NCBI GenBank assembly: GCA_023264995.1
Contig: JAHFUR010000024.1
Span: 1-61,566, forward strand
DNA: 61,566 nt
From: Acidimicrobiia bacterium
Lineage (GTDB): Bacteria; Actinomycetota; Acidimicrobiia; Acidimicrobiales; AC-14
Reading direction: 5' to 3'
In this document: piece by piece, positions 23,873-33,356 of the stretch
Layout of the letters: each line of letters begins with the position of its first letter
How positions within the stretch are numbered: position 1 is the stretch's first letter
Program-made: the position numbers and the translations under genes
Notes under the pieces: generated by a model
Told to the model about the DNA's origin: nothing
What the model saw: only the letters and a program-made list of their open reading frames with translations
The model's database searches: none

Positions 23873-24887
23873 GGCGGGCCGCCTCGTCGTCGACCTCGGC
23901 CTGGACGGCCGGCGTCAACGGCTCGAACGGCGTGACCCGGACCTCGCCCTTCTCGTACCGCCACGTGCCGGCCACCGCGCCGTCAACCAGGAACGTGCAC
24001 ATTGAGTGGGGCGTCTTGGTGTTGAAGACCAGCGGGCGGTGGTGCTCGGCGATGACCCCCTTGCGCCGGGCGTGCACCAGCAGGCTGGCGTCCCAGGTGG
24101 GCAGGAAGCGCACGGGCGCCGGCGTGCCGGCGTCGGGGAGAGGGCCGTCGGGCACGTCAAAGAGGGCCAAGGCGTCGGCGGTGGTGAACCGGCGCAGGTC
24201 GAGCCGGTCGAGGGCGGCTGACACGTCGGCCGGCCGCAGGCCGCCCCAGTCGGCGATGTCGGCCGCCGTGGCCGGCCCGAAGCCGGTCAGGTAGCGGCGC
24301 ACAAGGTGCTCGGTGGCCATGGCGAGCGTGAGGCCGGTGGGGGGCGGGCCGAGCCAGTCCTCGGCCACGCCGTACAGGTCCGCCCGCCGGCGCTCCCACG
24401 TCCCCGATGGCGGCACCCGGACCAGGTCGACCCAGAGGCCGACGCCGATCGACCGGTCCCGGCCTACCAGGGCATCCAGCTCGCTCCGGCGGATGGGCCC
24501 CTCGCCGGCCCGTTCCCGCACCAATGCGGCGGCGACCTCCATGTCGCCGGCGGTGGCCACGTGGCGGGACGCCCGCAGCCACAGCGCCCGCCGGGCCTCG
24601 CGAACGGCGATCGACAGCGGCCAGTAGTCGCCGGCGGAGACCAGGTGAATGGTGGTCCGCATGACCGTGCCCTGGACCACCGTTCGTGCGTCGAGGGCCT
24701 GGGTGAGGTCCTGGCGGCGGAACCCCTCGACCCGTGACCAGAGGCCGACGTACATCGACGGCGCGTACTGGGCCTGGAGGCAGCCCATCTGGTCGAGGGC
24801 CTCCGGCACCGCCGCCGGCGCCCGCTCCAGCAGGAGCTGCCGGGCCAGGAGAGCCCGGTTCAGCTCCCGCTCGGTCAAGGCTCGCAC
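23853..24887 (-). CDS. AlkZ-like winged-helix DNA glycosylase family (HTH_42) protein
   Basis: 344 residues. The family signature QAQYAPS near the N-terminus gives Q38-A-Q40, matching the QxQ catalytic motif of AlkZ/AlkX DNA glycosylases. Three winged-helix repeats are expected; RTTIHLVSAGDYWPL and FLPTWDASLLVH are conserved blocks. Characterised members remove interstrand crosslinks or alkylated bases, often for self-protection against a genotoxin. GTG start. Convergent with the amine oxidase gene. Confidence 0.82.
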   Translation of the reverse strand: MRALTERELNRALLARQLLLERAPAAVPEALDQMGCLQAQYAPSMYVGLWSRVEGFRRQDLTQALDARTVVQGTVMRTTIHLVSAGDYWPLSIAVREARRALWLRASRHVATAGDMEVAAALVRERAGEGPIRRSELDALVGRDRSIGVGLWVDLVRVPPSGTWERRRADLYGVAEDWLGPPPTGLTLAMATEHLVRRYLTGFGPATAADIADWGGLRPADVSAALDRLDLRRFTTADALALFDVPDGPLPDAGTPAPVRFLPTWDASLLVHARRKGVIAEHHRPLVFNTKTPHSMCTFLVDGAVAGTWRYEKGEVRVTPFEPLTPAVQAEVDDEAARLTAFHR

Positions 24888-24948
24888 GGGCCTTGACTAC
24901 CACGGGCCAGGCCCCGGGCGCGGCCGATCCGACCTACCGTGACCCACG

Positions 24949-25200
24949 ATGAAGAAGCTGGCCGACTACGGCACCGACGACCACCCCGCCGACGACCCCG
25001 AGCGGGCCCAGGCCGCCTGGTCGGTGGTCCTGATGGACGACTGCGAGGCGTGCGACGACCTGCGCGTCGAGCTGACGCTGGAGGAGGCCGGCCAGGCCGG
25101 GCGGGGCGTCGTGGCCCACCTGGCGCCGGCCACGGCCCGCCGGCTGCGGGCCGCGCTGGCCGCCGCCCTGAAGGACATGGGCGAGGCGCCCGGGCCCTGA
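24949..25200 (+). CDS. Small hypothetical protein
   Basis: 83 residues, acidic N-terminal half (GTDDHPADDPERAQ) and a C-x2-C pair (CEAC) at about 32-35. LRVELTLEEAGQ, then HLAPATARRLRAALAAALKDM suggests a beta strand and a long helix. ATG at 24949 lies 8 nt after TACCGT. Convergent with the DUF1501 gene. Function unknown. Confidence 0.6.
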   Translation: MKKLADYGTDDHPADDPERAQAAWSVVLMDDCEACDDLRVELTLEEAGQAGRGVVAHLAPATARRLRAALAAALKDMGEAPGP

Positions 25201-25213
25201 CCGGCCCGGCGGC

Positions 25214-26668
25214 CTACTTCCGCATCGTCGTGGTGGTCGTCCCGCCCGGCATGGTCGTGGTGGTCGACGCCGGGGGCTTCGTGGTCGTGGTGGTGGTCGT
25301 CTCCGCCGGCCTGGTCGTGGTGGTCGTGCTCCCGCCGGGCACGGTGGTCGTGGTGGTCGACGCCGGCGGGGGCGTCCCACCGCCGGCGGGCACCTGCGGC
25401 CCGCTGAAGATGCCGAGGTCGGCGAACGGCTGGCCGAGGACCGTGGCCCCGGTCCCCGCGTCACGGGCCAGCCGGTTGAGGGCGGTGGCGTAGACCGAGC
25501 GGAAGTCGACGGTGGGGACCAGGGCGTCGTTGAGCCGGTGGGCCGGGTCGGTGAGCGGCGCCTGCCCGTACATGCGGCCGGAGACGCCGCCGCCCAGGAC
25601 GATGTTCACGCCGGCCTGCCCGTGGTCGCAGCCGGCCGAGGCGTTCGCCGTCTGCTGGCGGCCGAACTCGCTGGTCACGAGCACGAACACGTCGTTGGCC
25701 CGGGGGCCGGCGTTGATGATGGCGAAGAACGCCTTCAACGCGTCGTCGAGCTTCTTCAGCAGGTCGGCGTGGTTCCACGCCTCGCTCCCGTGGGTGTCGT
25801 AACCGGAGGTGGCCGCCACGTACGTCTGGCTCGGGAACCCGGCCTGGATGAGCATGGCGGCCTGCGCCAACTGCCGGCCCAGGCCCGGGGCGAACGTCGA
25901 GTTGTAGGTCGGGTTGTTGGTCTTGACCACCGCGGCCTGGGTGGCAAAGGAGTCGGCGATGTTCTGGGTGGCCGCGGCCAGCATCGACCCGCCGGCCGAC
26001 CCGCCGCCGGCGCCCATGGCCTGCCAGGCGCCGAGGAACCCGGTCCGCCAGCGGTAGTCGACCCCGAAGGAGAACGACGCCACATCGGCGATGGTGAGCA
26101 CGGGCGTCTGGGCGCCGATCAGCGCCGGGTGGACCCCGTTGAGCGACACCGACGCGAAGGGTGAACCCGGCCCCACGATGTCGTTGTAGCGCCCCAGCCA
26201 CCCCCGGCCCTCGGAGCCGGAGAAGTCGGCCACGTTGCGGTAGTAGCTGGCGGCGAAGTGGGAGAACTCCTGTTTCACGTTCTCACCGGAGCCCTGGACG
26301 AACGCCAGGTCGCCGTTGTTGGCCCACCGGCTGGCCAGCCAGGTCAGGCTCGGATGGAGGCCGTAGGCGGTGCCGGCCAGCGGCAGGATGGTGGACTGCT
26401 TGATCGAGATGTTGCCGTGGCCCCGGGCGATGTCGTAGTACCAGGGGTCGCTCGGGTTGATCAGCATGTTGACCGCGTCGTTGCCGCCCTGGAGGTCGAT
26501 CAGCACCAGGATCGGGGTGCCGGTGGGCAGCGGGCCGGCGCCGGGCAGGGCGGCGGCGAGCGCCGACCGCCCGAGCGGGGTGAACACGTCGAGGCCGATG
26601 TTGCCCGATGCGGTGGCCGCCACCAGGATGCCGCACCGCCTCAGGAAGCTGCGTCGGTCGAGTTCCAT
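25214..26668 (-). CDS. DUF1501 domain protein, Tat-exported
   Basis: 484 residues. A twin-arginine signal (RRSFLRR at 5-11) begins a DUF1501 domain (about 50-430) of the sulfatase/alkaline-phosphatase-like superfamily, with ILVLIDLQGGNDAVNML near the start and SGYDTHG and TSEFGR blocks. The last 50 residues are threonine runs separated by PP and GG, like the tail of the GH5 protein at 1927. The ATG follows the DUF1800 stop by 8 bp; these two families are regularly paired. Function unknown. Confidence 0.88.
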   Translation of the reverse strand: MELDRRSFLRRCGILVAATASGNIGLDVFTPLGRSALAAALPGAGPLPTGTPILVLIDLQGGNDAVNMLINPSDPWYYDIARGHGNISIKQSTILPLAGTAYGLHPSLTWLASRWANNGDLAFVQGSGENVKQEFSHFAASYYRNVADFSGSEGRGWLGRYNDIVGPGSPFASVSLNGVHPALIGAQTPVLTIADVASFSFGVDYRWRTGFLGAWQAMGAGGGSAGGSMLAAATQNIADSFATQAAVVKTNNPTYNSTFAPGLGRQLAQAAMLIQAGFPSQTYVAATSGYDTHGSEAWNHADLLKKLDDALKAFFAIINAGPRANDVFVLVTSEFGRQQTANASAGCDHGQAGVNIVLGGGVSGRMYGQAPLTDPAHRLNDALVPTVDFRSVYATALNRLARDAGTGATVLGQPFADLGIFSGPQVPAGGGTPPPASTTTTTVPGGSTTTTTRPAETTTTTTTKPPASTTTTMPGGTTTTTMRK

Positions 26669-26676
26669 GCGGGCTC

Positions 26677-27978
26677 CTAGTTGACGAAGAACTCGGGCGA
26701 GACGACGACCAGCGCCAGCGTGCCGGCGGCGCGGTCGAGGTTCCAGGGGGCGGACGTGACGAAGCTGGCCAACCCAGAAGCAGTCGCCGGCGTGAGGTCG
26801 GTGATCCCGCACATGCGGGCGGCGACGGCCGGGGCGGTGGCCGGCGTAGCCGTCGCCAGCAGTTGGGCGACGACACCCCCGGTGGTGTTCCGGGACGTGG
26901 CCACGAACTGCTGGACGATGGCGCACCAGGTCATGACCACGCTCGTGTTCAGCCATCGCCTCCCCGCCGGCCACCCGGACACGTTGGGGGGCAGGAACGG
27001 GTGCTGGCCGAAGAGGTCGCGGAGCTGCCAGCTCAGGTCGACGGTCGAGAGGTCGATCCCGAGGGCCTTGGCCCCGCTGACCACCAGCTCGATGGGCGTC
27101 TTGGCCTTGGCGCCGATCGCCGCGTCCGAGAGGAACGAGGGGTGGTGGACGATGGCCGACACCACGGCCCGTACGTCGCCCGCCGGCCCGAACGCCGCGG
27201 CCAGGGTGTCGAGGGTGGCGGTGTCAGGCTCAAGACCGACGAGCTCCCGGTAGAGCCGCCGGGGCACGTAGTAGCCCCACGACGGGTGGGCGACGATGGC
27301 GTTGAGCACCTCGGGGATGCCCGCGTTGCCGCGCTCCTGGCCGAGGAATGTCTTGGTGCCGGAATCGAACAGGCTGGAGTTGAAGAAGATGGCACCGGTC
27401 GTCCAGTTCAGGGCGAACCCGGTCAGGGCCCGGGCCACCTCCCGGACGTCGTTCTCGGTGTAGTTGGCGGTGCCGGTCACGGGATGGGTGCGCCCGAGGG
27501 AGAACAGCTCCATCAGCTCCCGGGCGTAGTTCTGGTTGGGGTGCTGGCGGGAGTTCTGGTAGCCGCTGAGGTACTTCATCATCCCGGTCATGGGGGTGAC
27601 GTCGGCCAGCAACTGCTTGTAGGACGCGAAGGGGTTGCCCCGCAGCCGCATGATGTGGGCCACGAGGTCCGGGAAGTAGACGGTCCCGTCGATGCCCACC
27701 ACGACCAGGCCTTGCAGGATCCAGGCCAGCCGTTCCTGGGCCGGGTTGGCCGACGTGCCCATGAGGCGGAGCTGCTGGCCGAGGAAGGTGTTCTGGCCCA
27801 CCCAGTCGGTGGCCGTCGTGAAGTTCCAGTTCGCCGGCGTGGTGAGCGGCCGGCTCAGGAGGTCATCGACCAACGCCTGGGGGCCGGCGGCGACCCCCCT
27901 GTCGATGTCGGCGCCGGTCGGCCCGAACCCGAGCCGCTTCCAGATGTGGGCGACCTGGCGCTCGGCGACGGTCCCCAT
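26677..27978 (-). CDS. DUF1800 domain protein
   Basis: 433 residues from ATG 27978; an upstream start would add 46 arginine-rich residues with no family match. The helical DUF1800 fold has KRLGFGPT near residue 15, QNYARELMELFSLG, YTENDVREVARALTGF and PNVSGWPAGRRWLN. The family is of unknown function and typically encoded with DUF1501 proteins, as here. No signal peptide is evident from this start, so export may depend on the Tat partner (inference). Confidence 0.88.
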   Translation of the reverse strand: MGTVAERQVAHIWKRLGFGPTGADIDRGVAAGPQALVDDLLSRPLTTPANWNFTTATDWVGQNTFLGQQLRLMGTSANPAQERLAWILQGLVVVGIDGTVYFPDLVAHIMRLRGNPFASYKQLLADVTPMTGMMKYLSGYQNSRQHPNQNYARELMELFSLGRTHPVTGTANYTENDVREVARALTGFALNWTTGAIFFNSSLFDSGTKTFLGQERGNAGIPEVLNAIVAHPSWGYYVPRRLYRELVGLEPDTATLDTLAAAFGPAGDVRAVVSAIVHHPSFLSDAAIGAKAKTPIELVVSGAKALGIDLSTVDLSWQLRDLFGQHPFLPPNVSGWPAGRRWLNTSVVMTWCAIVQQFVATSRNTTGGVVAQLLATATPATAPAVAARMCGITDLTPATASGLASFVTSAPWNLDRAAGTLALVVVSPEFFVN

Positions 27979-28175
27979 CACACCCGTCCCGGCCACATTG
28001 CTGGCACCCGCTCGGGCATCGTCACGCTCCTCAGGGAACGACCGTCGGCGGCGATCGCGTCCACCCCTGTCGGCACGACCAGCCCGAGGCTTGAGCCATT
28101 CCCCGGGCAAACCCAAGGGGTGTCGGTACCCTGGGACTGCCGGCCTGACCCCCCGGTCAAGGAGGTACCCCGACC

Positions 28176-29558
28176 ATGTTCTTCCGCCAGTACGACTTGG
28201 CCTGCCTCTCCCTGTACAGCTACCTGATCGGCGATACCGGCACCGGGCGGGCCGTGGTGGTCGACCCGCAACGCGATATCAGCGAGTACCTGGCCGATGC
28301 CGAGGCCAACGACCTGCGGATCGAACGGGTCATCGAGACCCACTTCCACGCCGATTTCCTCTCCGGGCACCTCGAGCTGGCCAAGGCCACCGGCGCAGTG
28401 GTCTCCTACGGCGACGTCGCCGAGGCCGATTTCCCGATCGAGCCCCTCGCCCACGGCCAGCGGCTCTCCCTGGGCGAGGTCACCCTCGAGATCCGCCACA
28501 CGCCCGGCCACACCCCCGAGTCGATCTCCGTCGTCGTGCGCGACCAGCCGGACGCCCCGCCCTGGGCCGTCCTGACCGGCGACACCCTGTTCATCGGCGA
28601 CGTCGGCCGGCCCGACCTGCTCACCTCCGTCGGTCGCACCGCCGACAGCCTGGCCCGCGACCTCCACCGGTCGCTCCAGGAGCAATTGCTCACCCTTCCC
28701 GACGCCACTCTGGTGTTCCCGGCCCACGGGGCCGGTTCGGCGTGCGGCAAGCACCTGTCGACGGCGGCGTCGTCCACCATCGGGGAGCAGCGGGCCACCA
28801 ACTACGCCCTGCGGCCCATGACTGACGACGACTTCGTCCAGGCCGTCACCGACGGCCAGGGGGTGGCGCCGCTGTACTTCGCCTTCGCCGCCGACGCCAA
28901 CCGCCACGTCCACGGGCTGCTCGACGACCACGAGCCGCCGACGGCCCTGACCCTCGACCAGGCGCTGGACCTGGCCGGCGCCGGCGCCGTGCTCCTCGAC
29001 ACCCGCGCCCCGGAGGCCTTCGCATCGGGCCACCTGCGCGGTTCGGTGAACGTCGGCCTCGACGGGCGGTTCGCCGAGTACGCCGGTGACGTGATCCGGC
29101 CCAACCAGCGGGTCGTCCTCCTCGACGAGGCCGGGCGGGGCACCGAGGCCAAGGTGCGCCTGGCCCGCATCGGCTTCGACGACGTGGCCGGCGAGGTCGC
29201 CGGGATCGAGGCCCTCCTGGCCGAGCGGCCGGAACTGGCCACCGCCGCCCGGCGCCTGCCCGCCACCGACGTCGCGGCCTGGATCGCCTCCGACCCCGAC
29301 GTGCAGGTCGTCGACGTGCGCAACCCGGGCGAGACCGGCGCCGGCGCCCTCCCGGAGGCGAGGAACCTCCCCCTCCCCCAGCTCCTCGACCACCTCGAGG
29401 AGCTCGACCCCTCCCGACCGACGATCGTCTACTGCGCCGGCGGCTACCGCTCATCGGTGGCGGCATCGACCCTGCGGGCCCACGGCTTTGCCATCGTCGC
29501 CGACATGATCGGCGGCTACAGGGCGTGGTCGGCGCTGACCACGGTGCCCGCCACCTGA
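28176..29558 (+). CDS. MBL-fold hydrolase with two rhodanese domains (persulfide dioxygenase-like)
   Basis: 460 residues. The metallo-beta-lactamase domain (1-250) carries the ETHE1-type motif THFHADFLSGH with H56, H58, D60 and H65. Two rhodanese domains follow (about 265-350 and 370-455). The second has the catalytic Cys in YCAGGYRSS. The first has LLDEAGRGTE in that place, with no Cys, so it is probably structural. Such proteins oxidise glutathione-type persulfides or transfer sulfane sulfur. A strong AAGGAGG precedes the ATG by 9 bp. Confidence 0.9.
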   Translation: MFFRQYDLACLSLYSYLIGDTGTGRAVVVDPQRDISEYLADAEANDLRIERVIETHFHADFLSGHLELAKATGAVVSYGDVAEADFPIEPLAHGQRLSLGEVTLEIRHTPGHTPESISVVVRDQPDAPPWAVLTGDTLFIGDVGRPDLLTSVGRTADSLARDLHRSLQEQLLTLPDATLVFPAHGAGSACGKHLSTAASSTIGEQRATNYALRPMTDDDFVQAVTDGQGVAPLYFAFAADANRHVHGLLDDHEPPTALTLDQALDLAGAGAVLLDTRAPEAFASGHLRGSVNVGLDGRFAEYAGDVIRPNQRVVLLDEAGRGTEAKVRLARIGFDDVAGEVAGIEALLAERPELATAARRLPATDVAAWIASDPDVQVVDVRNPGETGAGALPEARNLPLPQLLDHLEELDPSRPTIVYCAGGYRSSVAASTLRAHGFAIVADMIGGYRAWSALTTVPAT

Positions 29559-29644
29559 CCCAGCCGCGGGACCGAGCCGGCCTCCTCTGCTCTCCCGACG
29601 GACGTGGCCTCAAGCCCTCCGAAGGATCTGCCGATGGCCGCGCT

Positions 29645-32600
29645 GTGAGGCGTCGACAGGTAGGCGAACGCCGGGCCGTCGTCGTGGCACTGGCCGTCGT
29701 GTTCGCCGGCACCTCGCTCCACGCCGGTTCGCCGGCCCTCGCCACCCCGGGTCGCGCCGGCCCGACCTTCGGTGACGGCGGCACCGTCGTCCTCCAGGTC
29801 CGTCCGTCCTCCGACGACTTCGGTACTGCGCTCGCGATGCAGGACGACGACCAGGTCATCGTCGCCGCCGGCGCCGGCGGTGACTTCGGCTTGGTCCGGC
29901 GCAACGAGTACCTCTGGGACGGCGTCGCCTTCGGGCCGGTTGACGGCCACGTCACCACCGACTTCGGAGGCACGGACGACGTGGCCCGAGCCGTCACCGT
30001 CACCGGCTCCGGGGAGGTCGTGGCCGCCGGGTCCGCCGGCGGCGACCTCGCCGTTGCCCGGTACCAGCCCGGCGGGGTCCTCGACCGGTCCTTCGACGGC
30101 GACGGCCGCCTGACCGTCGACCTCGGCGGGCCCGCCGACTCGGCGTTCGCCGTCGCCGCCCTCCCCGACGGGCGCCTTCTCGTGGTCGGCGGTACGGGGT
30201 CGGCCGTCTCCGTCCTTCGGGTGCTGTCCGGGGGCGGCCTCGATCCCGGTTTCGGTGACGCCGGCCGGGCCACGGTCGCAGCCCCCGGCCCGGGCCGGGC
30301 GGCCGTGTTGCAGCCCGACGGGAAGCTCCTCGTCGCCGGCGGGGGCGACCGCATGACCGTCTACCGCTTCCTCGCCGACGGAGGCCTGGACCCGTCCTAC
30401 GGGGCCGGCGGCATGGCCTCGGTCCCGGCCGGCCAGCCGGGGACGGCATACGCCCTGGTGCTGGGGCCGGACGGCAGTGCAACCGTCGCCGGCAACGTCG
30501 GGCCCGACGTCGCCATCGCCCGGCTCGACGCCACCGGCCGGCTCGACCCCGGCTTCGGGACCGCCGGCACGACCGTCACACGGCTTGGCGTGCCCGCGAC
30601 GGGCTACGGCATCGCCCAGCGGGCCGATGGGGCCCTCGTCGTGGTCGGCGACGCCGGCGACCGCGGCCTCGCAGTTCGCTACACGCCCGGCGGCGTGGTC
30701 GACACCTCCTTCGGTACCGCCGGCCACCTCGTCACGTCGCCCAGCCCCATCGACGGCTCCCTGGTCACCCACCTCCGCGCCGTCGTGGCCCACCCTGACG
30801 ACGGGTGGATCGTGGCCGGCACCCTCGGGACCGACGCGGTCGTCGCCCGTCTGTACGAGACCGGCGCGCTAGGGCGAGAGCCGGTGGACTTCGGTCACGA
30901 GTACCAGCGGACCAGGGCCAGCGCGGTCCAGGCCGACGGCCGGATCGTCGCCGTCGCCGAGGCCGGCGGCGACGTCGCCCTGGCCCGGTTCTACCCCGAT
31001 GGTTCACGTGACGGGTCCTTCGGGGCGTCGGGCCTCGTCGTCTCCGACCGCGCCGAATACCCCAGTGCCGTCGCCGTGCAACCGAGCGGGCGGATCATCG
31101 TGGCAGCCGGCGCGTCGACGGGCCCGTCACGAGCGACGCTCCTCGGGTTCCGGGCCGACGGCTCGACCGACCCCTCGTTCGGCGTCGACGGTCGAGCCGA
31201 CGTGGACCTGACCGGCGGTTCCCAACTTTCGAGCGGGCTGGCCGTTCAGCCGGACGGCCGCCTCGTGGTGGTCGGGTTCGGGAGCGCCGGCACGACGCTG
31301 GCCCGCCTCACCGAGAACGGGTCGCCCGACCCGACCTTCGGCGCCGGCGGGCGCATCGTCGGCGCCCTCATCGGTTACCCGGTCAGCGGAGCCCCGGTAC
31401 TGGTGCAGCCAGACGGCCGCATCGTGTTCCTCGCCGCGGAACGGCAGCTGGCCTCATCGCCCGACCGTCGGGACGAGCTGCCGGCGGTCGTCCGCTTCAA
31501 CGCCGATGGCTCGGCCGACAACACGTTCGGCGTCGGCGGCAAGGTGCATTTCGAGCGCATGACCCTTTCGCTGCCGACCGCCGTCGCCCTCCAGGCCGAC
31601 GGCCGGATCGTGGTCGCTGGCCTGGGGCAAGCGTCGGTCCCCGAGATGACCGCTCTCCGCCTCCGGCCCGACGGTTCCCCAGACCCGACGTGGACCATGG
31701 AGCCATCCCGGTTCGCAGCCACGTTCCCGTACATCACATCCGCGGCCGAGGTCTCCGCCATCAGCATCCAGGCCGACGGGCGCGTCCTCGTCGGCGGGCT
31801 GGTGAACGGCGGCCTGGCGCTGACCCGCCGGCTACCCGACGGTCGCCACGACGACACGTTCGGAGTCCACGGCCTGCTCCCGGTCCCACGCACGCCCGGC
31901 GCGGTCCCGGTGGCGATCGTCGTGACGAACGGGGCGGGCCTGGTCATGGTGGGCACCGAAGGTGTGTCGGCCTGGCCGAGCACCGGCTTCCTCCTCGCCC
32001 GGGTCGCCACCGGCCAGCTCGGCGTACCGACAGCGGTCGTCGCCGTCGCCGGCAATGGGTCGGCCCGGGTGCGCTGGGCTCGCCCGCCGCTCTTCGACGA
32101 CAGCCCGATCACGGCCTACCGGGTCACCGCCTCTGACGGCGTCCACGGGGTGACCACGTCGGACCTCGACCGACGCGAGGTGGTCGTCAAGGGCCTGGCT
32201 CCCGGACGGCCGTACACCTTCACCGTCCAGGCCGTCCGCGTCACCGGCGACGGCCCCCGGTCAGCGCCTTCGAACCCCATCACGACCGGCCTGGCCAGCC
32301 CGACGTCGGCATGGGGTGGGAACGCCGGCAACCAGCTCGGCGCCGGGCCCGGCACAGACCGCCTCGCTCCCGTTGTCGGGGCAGGGGTCCCCGGTGCGGT
32401 CGCCCTCGCCGCCGGCGCCTTCCACAGCATCGCCCTGCGGGCCGACGGCACGGTGTGGACCTGGGGATGGGGCGGCCTGGGCCAGCTCGGCGACGGCACT
32501 CGAGCCACGCGACCGACGCCGGCGCCGGTGCCCGGGATGACCAACGTGGTGGCCATCGCCGCCGGCGCGTTCCACAGCATGGCCCTGAAGGCCGACGGCA

Positions 32601-33337
32601 CGGTATGGGTCTGGGGCTGGAACGGCCTCGGCCAGCTCGGCACCGGCACCATCGGCGACGCCATCATCCCGGTGCAGCCGCAGGGCCTGACGGGCATTGC
32701 CGCGTTCGCCGCCGGCTTCCACCACAGCCTGGCCGTGCGGACCGACGGCACGGTGATGGCGTGGGGATGGAACCTCTACGGCATGCTGGGCGACGGGTCC
32801 ACCGCCGACAGCCCCATCCCCAAGCCCGTGCCAGGCCTCACCGGTATTGCCAGCGTGTCAGGCGGCGCCCTCCACAGCATGGCCCTGGGCCGGGACGGCC
32901 GGATGTGGACATGGGGATGGAACGGCGCCGGCCAGCTCGGCACGTACGACCTCGTCGACCATCGCACGCCGGTCCTGGCCTTGGCCGGTGAGCGCGTCAC
33001 CGCCATTGCCGCCGGCGCCTACCACAGCTTCGCATTGCAGCCGGATGGCACCGTCCGCTCCTTCGGGTGGAACGCCTTCGGCCAGCTGGGGAACCCCTCG
33101 ACCGACCTGGGCCCGGGGATCCTCAACGTCTGGCACCTCGACGACGTGGTGTCGATCGCATCGGGCTGGTACCACGGGCTGGCGGTGAAGCACGACGGCA
33201 CCGTCATGGCCTGGGGCGCCAACAGCTCCGGGCAGCTGGGTGACGGCACGCGGACCGATCGCTCCACCGTCGCTCCGGTCCGGGTGCCCGGCGCCGTGGC
33301 GGTCGCTGGCGGCGCCTTCCACAGCCTGAGCTCCTGA
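29645..33337 (+). CDS. Secreted delta-60 / FN3 / seven-bladed RCC1 repeat protein
   Basis: 1,230 residues from GTG 29645, which starts a signal peptide (RRRQVGERRAVVVALAVVFAG, cleavage after ALA near 33). Residues about 35-800 contain at least ten delta-60 repeats of the type LDPGFGDAGRATV. A fibronectin type III domain (about 795-885, YRVTASDG to APSNPI) follows. The C-terminal 340 residues hold seven RCC1 units, each with WGW-x2-xGQLG and FHS-ALxxDGTV, the number needed for one closed propeller. Likely an extracellular binding or surface protein. It begins 87 bp after the MBL gene. Confidence 0.87.
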   Translation: MRRRQVGERRAVVVALAVVFAGTSLHAGSPALATPGRAGPTFGDGGTVVLQVRPSSDDFGTALAMQDDDQVIVAAGAGGDFGLVRRNEYLWDGVAFGPVDGHVTTDFGGTDDVARAVTVTGSGEVVAAGSAGGDLAVARYQPGGVLDRSFDGDGRLTVDLGGPADSAFAVAALPDGRLLVVGGTGSAVSVLRVLSGGGLDPGFGDAGRATVAAPGPGRAAVLQPDGKLLVAGGGDRMTVYRFLADGGLDPSYGAGGMASVPAGQPGTAYALVLGPDGSATVAGNVGPDVAIARLDATGRLDPGFGTAGTTVTRLGVPATGYGIAQRADGALVVVGDAGDRGLAVRYTPGGVVDTSFGTAGHLVTSPSPIDGSLVTHLRAVVAHPDDGWIVAGTLGTDAVVARLYETGALGREPVDFGHEYQRTRASAVQADGRIVAVAEAGGDVALARFYPDGSRDGSFGASGLVVSDRAEYPSAVAVQPSGRIIVAAGASTGPSRATLLGFRADGSTDPSFGVDGRADVDLTGGSQLSSGLAVQPDGRLVVVGFGSAGTTLARLTENGSPDPTFGAGGRIVGALIGYPVSGAPVLVQPDGRIVFLAAERQLASSPDRRDELPAVVRFNADGSADNTFGVGGKVHFERMTLSLPTAVALQADGRIVVAGLGQASVPEMTALRLRPDGSPDPTWTMEPSRFAATFPYITSAAEVSAISIQADGRVLVGGLVNGGLALTRRLPDGRHDDTFGVHGLLPVPRTPGAVPVAIVVTNGAGLVMVGTEGVSAWPSTGFLLARVATGQLGVPTAVVAVAGNGSARVRWARPPLFDDSPITAYRVTASDGVHGVTTSDLDRREVVVKGLAPGRPYTFTVQAVRVTGDGPRSAPSNPITTGLASPTSAWGGNAGNQLGAGPGTDRLAPVVGAGVPGAVALAAGAFHSIALRADGTVWTWGWGGLGQLGDGTRATRPTPAPVPGMTNVVAIAAGAFHSMALKADGTVWVWGWNGLGQLGTGTIGDAIIPVQPQGLTGIAAFAAGFHHSLAVRTDGTVMAWGWNLYGMLGDGSTADSPIPKPVPGLTGIASVSGGALHSMALGRDGRMWTWGWNGAGQLGTYDLVDHRTPVLALAGERVTAIAAGAYHSFALQPDGTVRSFGWNAFGQLGNPSTDLGPGILNVWHLDDVVSIASGWYHGLAVKHDGTVMAWGANSSGQLGDGTRTDRSTVAPVRVPGAVAVAGGAFHSLSS

Positions 33338-33356
33338 GCCGCAGCCGCCGGAGGGG

